A stretch of DNA of 5,235 nucleotides, from contig JAGRAA010000163.1 of NCBI GenBank assembly GCA_020435185.1, forward strand, positions 1-5,235, read 5' to 3'. A program made the position numbers and the translations under genes. Shown here in pieces: positions 1 to 5,235 of this stretch. Source of the stretch: Bdellovibrionales bacterium (GTDB taxonomy: Bacteria; Bdellovibrionota; Bdellovibrionia; Bdellovibrionales; UBA1609). The notes under the pieces were generated by a model that did no database searches, was not told where the DNA came from, and saw only the letters and a program-made list of their open reading frames with translations. Numbering within the stretch: the first letter of the stretch is position 1; each line of letters starts with the position of its first letter.

Positions 1-2
1 CA

Positions 3-437
3 TCTCATTTTTGGGAGTTTGCCGTAAATACCACGGGCATATTGGGAGAAGTATATAACAATTTTTATTTGAGTGAAGAATTAGAATATGCGGCACACGA
101 AATAGCCAAGTATTGTAAGTCGGATTTTAATGAGCCACTTGAAGCATTAAATTGTATTTCGAGATATACGAGATCTTTTTTAAGTTATTATCAATTAAAC
201 GTTTATGATTTCGGTAATGTATGTAATCACTATTCGGTTTTTTTTAATAAAGCAGTTTTATTTTTAAACATTGAAGGCGTATCTTCTTCATTCTTACCTC
301 TAAGAGCCACGAATATAAAAACTAGAAAAACTTTTAATCATATGCTTAACCGAGTTGTTTTTTATTATGAAGGTAAAGTCAGATCTTTTGCTATCGATAA
401 TTTATATTTTCCTGGTCGATTCGTTTCCATTCCATGA
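3..437 (+). CDS. Probable transglutaminase-like (Cys-His-Asp) protein, C-terminal part; 5' end outside window
   Basis: The frame is open from the left edge, giving 144 visible residues before TGA at 435-437. A TTG at 42 could serve as a start but has no ribosome binding site at a usable distance, and the coding frame continues upstream of it, so I treat the gene as 5'-partial. Numbering from that TTG, Cys61 sits in GNVCNHYSVFFNKAVLFL followed by GV, His100 in FNHMLNRVVFYYEGK and Asp119 in FAIDNLYFPG. The order and spacing (Cys, about 39 residues, His, about 19, Asp) resemble the transglutaminase-core/papain-like fold: a Cys at a helix start, a His on a strand before an xGK turn, then an Asp. 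The substrate is unknown; such domains act as peptidases, amidases or crosslinkers. Hand-counted GC over 61-420 is 103/360 (about 29%), below the neighbours. It converges on folA with a 26-base gap and no visible terminator. The family call is inference from motif spacing only. Confidence 0.6.
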   Translation, partial: SHFWEFAVNTTGILGEVYNNFYLSEELEYAAHEIAKYCKSDFNEPLEALNCISRYTRSFLSYYQLNVYDFGNVCNHYSVFFNKAVLFLNIEGVSSSFLPLRATNIKTRKTFNHMLNRVVFYYEGKVRSFAIDNLYFPGRFVSIP

Positions 438-463
438 ATAATACAAATCTAACTTCGTCACTC

Positions 464-976
464 TTAAGAGGACTTCTTTCGATAAGTAAAAAAAGTGAAA
501 TCCACTGGGTTTTTAAATCTTGGGTTCTCTTCAACAAGCTCGTACTTCGACTCATCAAACTCCGGGTATAAAGTATCCCCATTAAACTCTTCATAAATGC
601 GGGTTAAATAAATGGTGTCGGCCAAGTCTAAAGTTTGTTTATAGATTTCTCCACCACCACAAATAAAGATTTCAGGGTCATATTGATCCACTTGGGTTTT
701 TGCATACTCAAGAGCTTTTTCAATTGAGTCGACTACCACCGTACCTTCTGGCTTATAGTCTTTTTGTCGCGTAATAATAATATTTAATCGATTCGGAAGA
801 GGCTTACTATTGGGTAAAGATTCAAAGGTTTTTCTACCCATAATAATGATATGGCCGCTCGTCTTATCTTTAAAGAATTTGAAGTCCTCTGGGATATCCC
901 AAGGCATGGTTCCACCACTTCCGATGACATTATTTTTGTCACAAGCAACAATATGAGAATAAGTCATTTCACTCAT
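464..976 (-). CDS. folA: Dihydrofolate reductase
   Basis: This cytoplasmic enzyme reduces dihydrofolate to tetrahydrofolate with NADPH, recycling the DHF made by ThyA. The 170-residue length is normal for bacterial FolA (E. coli 159). Visible family features are the N-terminal strand IVACDKNNVIG (9-19), the Met20-loop equivalent GTMPWDIPED (22-31) with Trp26 and the catalytic acid Asp31 (E. coli Asp27), the NADPH-binding IIMGRKTFESL (44-54), the second cofactor motif IFICGGGEIYKQTL (103-116) and GDTLYPEF (133-140). The start ATG at 974-976 is preferred because AAAGGAG lies 10 bases upstream; the in-frame Met at codon 4 would be 19 bases away. The start overlaps the thyA stop in an ATGA arrangement, which implies one transcript and translational coupling. 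The whole fold and the key residues are present, so I expect an active enzyme. Confidence 0.97.
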   Translation of the reverse strand: MSEMTYSHIVACDKNNVIGSGGTMPWDIPEDFKFFKDKTSGHIIIMGRKTFESLPNSKPLPNRLNIIITRQKDYKPEGTVVVDSIEKALEYAKTQVDQYDPEIFICGGGEIYKQTLDLADTIYLTRIYEEFNGDTLYPEFDESKYELVEENPRFKNPVDFTFFTYRKKSS

Positions 977-1767
977 ACAGAGACAACTCCTTTGATGGCT
1001 GGGTGTGGATCATAGTCGACCAACTCAAAATCTTCATAGGTGAAATCAAATAAATCTTTTACCTCAGGATTAAGCTTCATTTTTGGCAGAGAACGAGTTT
1101 CTCTTGAAAGCTGTAACTGTGTTTGATCCATATGATTGGCATAAAGGTGAGCATCTCCTAAAGTATGGATAAATTCACCGGGCTGTAATCCCGTCACTTG
1201 AGCCATCATTAGAGTTAAGAGTGAGTAACTAGCAATGTTAAAAGGAACCCCTAAAAATATGTCAGCACTTCTTTGATAAAGTTGGCAGGAGAGCTTTCCT
1301 TTGCCTACATAAAATTGAAAAAAAGCATGACAAGGAGGGAGCGCCATCTGATTCAACTCACCAGGGTTGAAGGCCACCACTAAATGTCGACGAGAATTAG
1401 GGTCTTTTTTAATGCTTTCTACGACATTTTTTATTTGATCGACTTTTTCGCCTCTAGAATTAGTCCATTCACGCCACTGAGCTCCATAAACACGACCTAA
1501 TTCTCCTTTTTCGTCTGCCCACTCATTCCAGATACGAACCCCATGATCTTGAAGGTATTGAACATTAGTGTCTCCTTTAAGAAACCATAAAAGCTCATAA
1601 ATTATTGATTTTAAATGAACTTTTTTTGTTGTTAGAAGGGGAAAACCCTCTTGAAGATCAAACCTCATCTGATGCCCAAACACACTGAGAGTTCCTGTTC
1701 CCGTTCGGTCTTCTTTATCGATTCCTTCTTTGAGAACTCGTTGCATAAGATCTAAATATTGTTTCAT
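973..1767 (-). CDS. thyA: Thymidylate synthase (ThyA type)
   Basis: ThyA methylates dUMP to dTMP using 5,10-methylene-THF, which becomes DHF; this is the de novo source of thymine. From ATG at 1765-1767 the protein has 264 residues, the same as E. coli ThyA, and the key positions keep the E. coli numbers: Arg21 in DRTGTGT, Glu58, Trp80, catalytic Cys146 in LPPCHAFFQFYV, Arg126-Arg127, Asp169, Asn177 in PFNIASY, and His207/Tyr209 in DAHLYANHMDQ. The end, DPHPAIKGVVSV, is the usual C-terminus that closes over the active site. A TTG one codon upstream is an unlikely start because GGAGG would be only one base away. The gene is first in the thyA-folA pair and divergent from the HD gene, with 29 bases between start codons, so its promoter must lie partly inside the HD coding region. 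I could not identify a convincing promoter. Confidence 0.98.
   Translation of the reverse strand: MKQYLDLMQRVLKEGIDKEDRTGTGTLSVFGHQMRFDLQEGFPLLTTKKVHLKSIIYELLWFLKGDTNVQYLQDHGVRIWNEWADEKGELGRVYGAQWREWTNSRGEKVDQIKNVVESIKKDPNSRRHLVVAFNPGELNQMALPPCHAFFQFYVGKGKLSCQLYQRSADIFLGVPFNIASYSLLTLMMAQVTGLQPGEFIHTLGDAHLYANHMDQTQLQLSRETRSLPKMKLNPEVKDLFDFTYEDFELVDYDPHPAIKGVVSV
987..993 (-). promoter_or_regulatory. Ribosome binding site of folA inside thyA
   Basis: Read on the minus strand this is AAAGGAG, 10 bases before the ATG at 974-976 and inside the last codons of thyA. It supports the first Met of folA over the Met at codon 4 and agrees with coupled translation across the ATGA overlap. Confidence 0.6.
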
Positions 1768-1771
1768 CAAT

Positions 1772-1776
1772 CCTCC
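1772..1776 (-). promoter_or_regulatory. Ribosome binding site of thyA (decides start)
   Basis: GGAGG on the minus strand lies 4 bases before the ATG at 1765-1767 and only 1 base before the in-frame TTG at 1768-1770. The spacing favours the ATG, as does agreement with the E. coli ThyA N-terminus (MKQYL). Confidence 0.7.
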
Positions 1777-1780
1777 GCAT

Positions 1781-1792
1781 CTGTTAAAACAG
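1781..1792. promoter_or_regulatory. Inverted repeat in the divergent thyA / HD gene gap, possible operator
   Basis: CTGTT-aa-AACAG is two perfect 5-base arms around a 2-base centre. It occupies most of the 29-base gap between the two divergent start codons, lies between the thyA ribosome binding site and the HD gene start, and touches the weak AGG upstream of the HD start. Its position would let a bound protein affect both genes. Five-base arms arise often by chance, so this is a candidate only. Confidence 0.3.
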
Positions 1793-1796
1793 GCCT

Positions 1797-3125
1797 ATGG
1801 AAATTCGCGATCCCATACACGGTACGATAGAAATCTCTAAAAGTGAAACGAAGATCATTGATCATCCTATTTTTCAACGCTTGCGTTCTATAAAGCAGCT
1901 AGGTTTTGCTGAGTTTAGTTTTCCTGGCGCGACACACAATAGATACTTACATAGTATTGGGGTCACGCATTTAGCAGGTGTGATTTTTGATCATATATTT
2001 AAAGACTATCCGTTTTCTTCACAACGACGTAAAGATCAATTTAGACAGGTTGTTCGCTTATCGGCTATGTTACACGACATTGGTCATGGGCCACTTAGCC
2101 ATACTATTGAAGAGGTCATGCCTAATTTAGAAAAGCTGAAGATTCAAATATACTCTCGCCGTCGGGAGGATATGGATTTAGGAGAAGATTATTTAAAAAA
2201 ATTGAATAATCCAAAAAGAAGAGCCACTCACGAAGACTATACAATAAAAATAATAACGGATTCTGAATTAACCGAGACCTTAAAAAATAATTTTTCGGAT
2301 ATTTCACCAGAAAATATCGCCTGTCTTATTGATAAAACTCTAGAGGCTCAAGATGATTTTTTTGAAGACAACGGAGTGAATTTTCGAGGGTTATTAAGTC
2401 AAATAGTCAGCTCAGAGTTAGATGCTGATCGATTGGACTATTTAGAAAGAGATGCTTATTTTTGTGGGGCAACTTACGGAAGAATAGAGTTAAGTTGGTT
2501 GATTTCAAATATGACCTACTATAATTCTGGAGGAGATTTGCATTTGGCTCTTAATCGGCGAGCTCTTTATGCATTTGATGATTTTTTATTGTCTAGACAC
2601 CATATGCATTTGATGGTTTATTTTCATCATAAGTGTTTGATTTATGAAGAGATATTGATGCGCTATCTGACTTCTCCAGATTGTACCTTTAAGTTACCTG
2701 GAAATATTAGTGAGTATGTTAAGTATACAGATTATTTTTTATATGAACACTTGGCTCAATCGAGAAATCTTTGGGCGAAAAGAATAGCACAAAAAAATCC
2801 CTACAAAGTTTTGTTTGAATACCATTCTGTATCGCCCAATAATCGTTGTCTTCAAATGAAGAAGTCTATTGAAGAGCAGGGGATTGACGTGGTGTTGGCG
2901 AACTCGACAACACGTTTGAGTAAGTATCATACAGCAAGCCCCGAAGAGAGATCTTTAAAAATATATGTTGTGGATCAGTACGATCATTTATTGGACCCTT
3001 ATCCCATTGAAGAATCTACTGAAATTTTTCAAAAATACGAAGAGATTAGAAGAATCGAACGACTTTATGTGGCTTCAGAAAATTTTGATAACGCGCAAAA
3101 GATCATCCGATCTAAGAAGCTTTAA
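1797..3125 (+). CDS. HD-domain phosphohydrolase, SAMHD1-like dNTP triphosphohydrolase
   Basis: The likely role is hydrolysis of dNTPs to deoxynucleoside plus triphosphate in the cytoplasm. The 442-residue protein opens with RDPIHGTIEI (4-13) and FQRLRSIKQLG (26-36), then FPGATHNRYLHSIGV (42-56). The HD metal and active-site residues are His52, His93-Asp94 in LHDIGHGPLSH, His97, His102, His145 in THED and Asp211 in DADRLDYLERD. From memory of human SAMHD1 these align with H167, H206/D207, H210, H215, H233 and D311. Arg212, Tyr215, Asp219, Arg267, His271, Tyr275 and His277 align with K312, Y315, D319, R366, H370, Y374 and H376. Asp22 and Arg30 align with the allosteric guanine contacts D137 and R145. 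There is no SAM domain. An in-frame TAA at 1785-1787 rules out a longer N-terminus; the ribosome binding site is weak (AGG, 3 bases from ATG). It is divergent from thyA-folA. The family is sure; the exact substrate is inferred. Confidence 0.9.
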   Translation: MEIRDPIHGTIEISKSETKIIDHPIFQRLRSIKQLGFAEFSFPGATHNRYLHSIGVTHLAGVIFDHIFKDYPFSSQRRKDQFRQVVRLSAMLHDIGHGPLSHTIEEVMPNLEKLKIQIYSRRREDMDLGEDYLKKLNNPKRRATHEDYTIKIITDSELTETLKNNFSDISPENIACLIDKTLEAQDDFFEDNGVNFRGLLSQIVSSELDADRLDYLERDAYFCGATYGRIELSWLISNMTYYNSGGDLHLALNRRALYAFDDFLLSRHHMHLMVYFHHKCLIYEEILMRYLTSPDCTFKLPGNISEYVKYTDYFLYEHLAQSRNLWAKRIAQKNPYKVLFEYHSVSPNNRCLQMKKSIEEQGIDVVLANSTTRLSKYHTASPEERSLKIYVVDQYDHLLDPYPIEESTEIFQKYEEIRRIERLYVASENFDNAQKIIRSKKL

Positions 3126-3566
3126 GCAAGAAAGGTTTCTCTCAGAAACAACTTGTTCACTTTCTTCAGGAGAGGGACCATTGTTTTTTGCGGTTAATAT
3201 CCAATATCCTGTGACCCGTGAGTTGAGTTCTATACTTTCAGGGTAAATAAACCTCATAACATAGATGACGTTCCCTTGCTCAATATTTGTAAATTTGTAG
3301 CCTTTTAGAGCTTGGTCTCCTAATTCAATATATTTCTCGTGCATAAATTCATCATTTGAAACATAGATGGGATCACCAAAGAAAGTTCTTTTATATTGGT
3401 AGTTGTCATACCAGTCTACAATTGAGCTGGTGAGACGCTGTTGAAGAACAAAACTGTCACCCGTAGGGAAATCATTGGGCGTCAACATATTGCAGCGAAT
3501 TCTATCGCTATTAGCACTTGCTATGCTTTGAAAAATCATTAAAAAACAGATTATTATGAGACGCAT
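3075..3566 (-). CDS. Small exported protein of unknown function
   Basis: I do not recognise a family. The 163-residue product begins with a clear Sec signal peptide: Arg2, a hydrophobic core at residues 3-16 (LIIICFLMIFQSIA) and an A-S-A cleavage site, giving a mature protein from about Asn19. There is no lipobox cysteine and no second membrane segment. The mature part has two cysteines, Cys25 and Cys147, which could form a disulfide in an oxidising compartment, and an aromatic-rich middle (DWYDNYQYKRTFFGDPIYV, 51-69). The likely location is the periplasm or outside the cell. The start is chosen because it gives the complete signal peptide; the upstream ribosome binding site is poor. The last 51 bases overlap the 3' end of the HD gene on the other strand, and the gene is divergent from purD. 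The signal peptide makes it a credible real gene; its function is unknown. Confidence 0.75.
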   Translation of the reverse strand: MRLIIICFLMIFQSIASANSDRIRCNMLTPNDFPTGDSFVLQQRLTSSIVDWYDNYQYKRTFFGDPIYVSNDEFMHEKYIELGDQALKGYKFTNIEQGNVIYVMRFIYPESIELNSRVTGYWILTAKNNGPSPEESEQVVSERNLSCLKLLRSDDLLRVIKIF

Positions 3567-3606
3567 ACTTAGGTGTTAATAGATTCCTTTTGCGGTGTCT
3601 ATGTCA

Positions 3607-3612
3607 TATAAT
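3607..3612 (+). promoter_or_regulatory. Probable -10 box of the purD promoter
   Basis: A perfect TATAAT lies 35 bases before the purD ATG, in the 81-base gap shared with the divergent exported-protein gene. Transcription would start near base 3619, leaving a leader of about 30 bases. The best -35 at 17-base spacing is TTCCTT (3584-3589), a poor match, so the promoter may be weak or helped by an activator. I saw no purine-operator match or riboswitch in the short leader. Confidence 0.45.
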
Positions 3613-3647
3613 AATGCGATGCACAAAAAGAAGAAGCTGAGGTTGAG

Positions 3648-4904
3648 ATGAATGTATTAGTTATTGGAAGTGGGGGACGAGAACATGCGATGGTGTTGTC
3701 TCTGAAAAATTCGCTATTGGCCGACCAGATTCATGCTATTCCAGGCAGAAATACCTGGAAAGAAGATTGTATTTCTACATCTATGGATTTTAAAGATTTT
3801 GAGAAAGTAACCAAATATGTTCAAGAAAGAAATATTGGGTTAGTCGTCATAGGGCCAGAAGAGCCTCTGGCTGTGGGGCTATCGGATCATTTACGCTCTC
3901 ATGGGATCTCTGTTTTTGGGCCCGGTAAAGAGGCAGCACAGTTAGAAGCTAGTAAGTTATTTGCTAAGCAATTTATGCAAAAAGCAGGGGTTCCAACCGC
4001 AAGATATACAGTTGTTCACTCTGTGGAGCAAACACTCAGTCAGTGTGATGCTTTTCAGCCTCCGTATGTTTTAAAGGCAGATGGTTTGGCAGCAGGAAAA
4101 GGGGTCTTTATTTGTCAAAGTAAAGAGGAGTTAAAGCTTGCTGCTCAGAAGCTGTTTGAAGAAAAAGTGTTTGGAGAGGCGGGAAGGCAGGCCTTGTTAG
4201 AAGAATTTCAAAGGGGTTGGGAGTTGAGCGTCTTCGTTTTAACCAATGGGGAGGATTATATACTGTTGCCTTTTTCTCAAGATCATAAGCGTTTGGAGAA
4301 TGAGGACAAGGGGCCTAATACCGGAGGTATGGGTGTTGTCGCACCGATAGAAATTAACGAAGAGTTATTGTCGAACATTAAAACTAAAGTTGCCGAGCCG
4401 TCCGTGAAGGGCCTTAAAGATCAAGGTCTGTACTATAGAGGGGTTCTTTATATTGGTCTGATGATTGAAGAAAATAACCCTTCGATCATAGAGTATAATG
4501 TGCGATTCGGAGATCCTGAAGCTCAGGCTTTACTGCCCTTGCTTAATGGGGATTGGTGTGAAGTCTTTGATGAAATAGCGAATGGAAAAATCCCAGAGCT
4601 AAAATGGAAAAAGCTTTATTCTAATTGTGTGGTCATTGCTGCAGAAAATTACCCTGAGTCTCCCGTCAAAGGTGTTGAGATTCATGGAGAGGTGTACTCT
4701 AGTACACCTTCTAGTTATTTTTTACAGGCAGGTACTTTTGAGGTAGAGGGCGAGAAAGTAACGACTCATGGCGGACGAGTTTTGAACGCTCTAGGGTTAG
4801 GTTCATCTAGGAAAGAGTCCATTGAGAACTCCTATTTTCAGGCTCGAAAAGTTCAATGGCCAGGAATGCAATTGCGCACAGATATTGGATCAAAGGTGAA
4901 ATGA
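3648..4904 (+). CDS. purD: Phosphoribosylamine--glycine ligase (GAR synthetase)
   Basis: PurD joins glycine to 5-phosphoribosylamine using ATP, forming GAR, the second step of de novo purine synthesis. The 418 residues are close to the usual length of about 420-430. Domains in order: an N-terminal Rossmann-like part with VLVIGSGGREHA (3-14) and VVIGPEEPLAVGL (66-78); GPGKEAAQLEASK (91-103); the ATP-grasp region with VLKADGLAAGKGV (141-153), LLEEFQRGWELS (183-194), DHKR (212-215) and GPNTGGMG (222-229); the metal-binding EYNVRFGDPEAQ (282-293), with Glu282 and Asn284 as the expected Mg ligands; and a C-terminal part ending in GGRVLNALGLG and RTDIGSK. GAGG lies 5 bases before the ATG. One oddity is that the loop usually written PGNxGT reads PGRNTW (32-37). 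It overlaps the next gene by ATGA. The other catalytic motifs look intact. Confidence 0.97.
   Translation: MNVLVIGSGGREHAMVLSLKNSLLADQIHAIPGRNTWKEDCISTSMDFKDFEKVTKYVQERNIGLVVIGPEEPLAVGLSDHLRSHGISVFGPGKEAAQLEASKLFAKQFMQKAGVPTARYTVVHSVEQTLSQCDAFQPPYVLKADGLAAGKGVFICQSKEELKLAAQKLFEEKVFGEAGRQALLEEFQRGWELSVFVLTNGEDYILLPFSQDHKRLENEDKGPNTGGMGVVAPIEINEELLSNIKTKVAEPSVKGLKDQGLYYRGVLYIGLMIEENNPSIIEYNVRFGDPEAQALLPLLNGDWCEVFDEIANGKIPELKWKKLYSNCVVIAAENYPESPVKGVEIHGEVYSSTPSSYFLQAGTFEVEGEKVTTHGGRVLNALGLGSSRKESIENSYFQARKVQWPGMQLRTDIGSKVK
4690..4709. repeat. 9-base perfect inverted repeat inside purD
   Basis: AGGTGTACT, a 2-base CT spacer, and AGTACACCT form two perfect 9-base arms within codons 348-354 of purD. 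As RNA it would fold as an 8-pair stem with a 4-base loop. A T-rich stretch (T6 at 4718-4723) follows 8 bases after the stem, too far for a standard Rho-independent terminator. It may be a coding coincidence, a protein site or an internal RNA hairpin. Confidence 0.5.
4892..4899 (+). promoter_or_regulatory. Ribosome binding site of the tsaC-family gene inside purD
   Basis: AAAGGTGA matches part of the anti-Shine-Dalgarno complement (AGGAGGTGA). It ends 1 base before the ATG at 4901 and 4 bases before the ATG at 4904, so the second of the two adjacent start codons has the better spacing. It lies in the last codons of purD. Confidence 0.5.
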
Positions 4905-5235
4905 TGAATTCTTTTGATCAAATAAGATCTCATTTGGAATCAGGTCTTCCGATTCTATATCCTACAGAAACTTTGTGGGGTTTGGGTGTTGATGTCACTA
5001 ATCTTCAAGCCGTCGAAAGCTTGTATAAACTTAAACTTAGGGACAATACAAAGCCCATGAGTATTTTGGTCAAAGATATTCATCAAGCTACTCAGTTAGT
5101 AGACTGTGATCCTGAAGCTTTAGAATTGATGAGTTTGTTTTGGCCAGGTCCTGTTACATTTGTTTTGTCAGATCCGGATAATAAATGGGGAGCGGTAACG
5201 GCCTCTTCAAAGTTTGTGGGTCTAAGATGTTCTGC
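4901..5235 (+). CDS. tsaC: L-threonylcarbamoyladenylate synthase (YrdC/Sua5/TsaC family), N-terminal part
   Basis: This family makes threonylcarbamoyl-AMP from threonine, bicarbonate and ATP, the first step of the t6A37 modification of ANN-decoding tRNAs. I translated the frame directly; 111 codons are visible and the gene runs off the right edge. Family motifs are ILYPTETLWGLGVD (18-31), the nucleotide-binding KLRDNTKPMSILV (45-57) with the K-x-R pair Lys45/Arg47, FWPGPVTFVLS (80-90) and VGLRCS (106-111), the counterpart of the usual VAVRxP strand. Two adjacent ATGs are possible: 4901 (ATGA overlap with the purD stop) and 4904, which has better ribosome binding site spacing; they differ by one residue. 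The overlap indicates co-translation with purD. The missing C-terminus means I cannot tell short TsaC (about 190 residues) from Sua5 with its extra domain; the YciO paralogue is less likely given the PTETLWGLG motif. Confidence 0.88.
   Translation, partial: MMNSFDQIRSHLESGLPILYPTETLWGLGVDVTNLQAVESLYKLKLRDNTKPMSILVKDIHQATQLVDCDPEALELMSLFWPGPVTFVLSDPDNKWGAVTASSKFVGLRCS

Noticed and set aside
461..470. Palindrome CTCTTAAGAG at the folA stop codon, as a terminator or operator
   Set aside because: It is ten bases with no loop and no T-run; this is readily produced by chance and the position suggests no operator role.
391..594. Minus-strand open frame of 67 codons across the folA 3' end and the transglutaminase-like gene 3' end
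   Set aside because: It overlaps two better-supported coding regions in another frame and has no recognisable domain.
1768..1770. TTG start for thyA giving 265 residues
   Set aside because: GGAGG would be 1 base from this codon, and the ATG next to it gives the family-standard 264-residue protein.
1781..1792. SOS (LexA) box between thyA and the HD gene
   Set aside because: CTGT and ACAG are separated by 4 bases rather than the 8 of the E. coli consensus.
2122..2307. Minus-strand open frame of 61 codons inside the HD gene
   Set aside because: It lies wholly within the SAMHD1-like coding region on the opposite strand and has low-complexity composition; an antisense shadow.
2739..2930. Minus-strand open frame of 63 codons inside the HD gene
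   Set aside because: It is antisense to confident coding sequence, with no motif or ribosome binding site support.
3135..3149. Hairpin GTTTCT-ctc-AGAAAC just after the HD gene stop, as a terminator
   Set aside because: The stem is only 6 pairs with two G-C pairs, no T-run follows on either strand, and it lies in the coding region of the exported-protein gene.
2965..3246. Plus-strand open frame of 93 codons across the HD gene end and the exported-protein gene
   Set aside because: It overlaps both real genes in other frames; its sequence is a shadow with no domain.
3567..3606. Minus-strand promoter for the exported-protein gene
   Set aside because: Candidates such as ATGACA with TATTAA have 20-base spacing; no pair was good enough to report.

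Overview
This is a chromosomal, mostly housekeeping stretch from a bacterium of low to moderate GC. It is probably Gram-negative: ThyA follows the E. coli-type 264-residue numbering, and there is a small exported protein with a classical signal peptide. The tight packing, the AT-rich DNA and the short secreted two-cysteine protein would suit a Bdellovibrio-like lineage, but nothing here fixes the taxonomy and other low-GC Gram-negatives fit as well. There are no RNA genes, insertion sequences, CRISPR arrays or attachment sites, and no clear Rho-independent terminator. No gene-free stretch exceeds 300 bases; the longest gap is 81 bases.

Layout: (1) Bases 3-437, plus strand: the 3' part of a very AT-rich gene whose product carries a probable transglutaminase-like Cys-His-Asp domain; its start lies outside the window. 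(2) Bases 464-1767, minus strand: thyA then folA (thymidylate synthase and dihydrofolate reductase), overlapping by ATGA, a two-gene dTMP/folate operon. (3) Bases 1797-3125, plus strand: an HD-domain phosphohydrolase that closely matches SAMHD1-type dNTP triphosphohydrolases. It is divergent from thyA, with only 29 bases between the start codons, and a short inverted repeat lies in that gap. (4) Bases 3075-3566, minus strand: a small exported protein of unknown function whose 3' end overlaps the HD gene tail to tail by 51 bases. (5) Bases 3648-4904, plus strand: purD (GAR synthetase), preceded by a perfect TATAAT -10 box. (6) Bases 4901-5235, plus strand: the 5' part of a tsaC/sua5-family gene, overlapping purD by ATGA and running off the right edge.

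How the genes fit together: the central block concerns nucleotide supply. ThyA makes dTMP and oxidises methylene-THF to DHF, FolA regenerates THF, and PurD performs an early purine step whose pathway uses formyl-THF. The SAMHD1-like enzyme, if active, would remove dNTPs, so dNTP synthesis and dNTP breakdown are placed back to back. TsaC uses ATP, threonine and bicarbonate to start t6A tRNA modification and appears translationally coupled to purD.

There is no clear sign of a wholly new system. The items most worth a second look are the thyA-folA / dNTPase divergent pair, the domain details of the dNTPase, and the AT-rich transglutaminase-like gene at the left edge.
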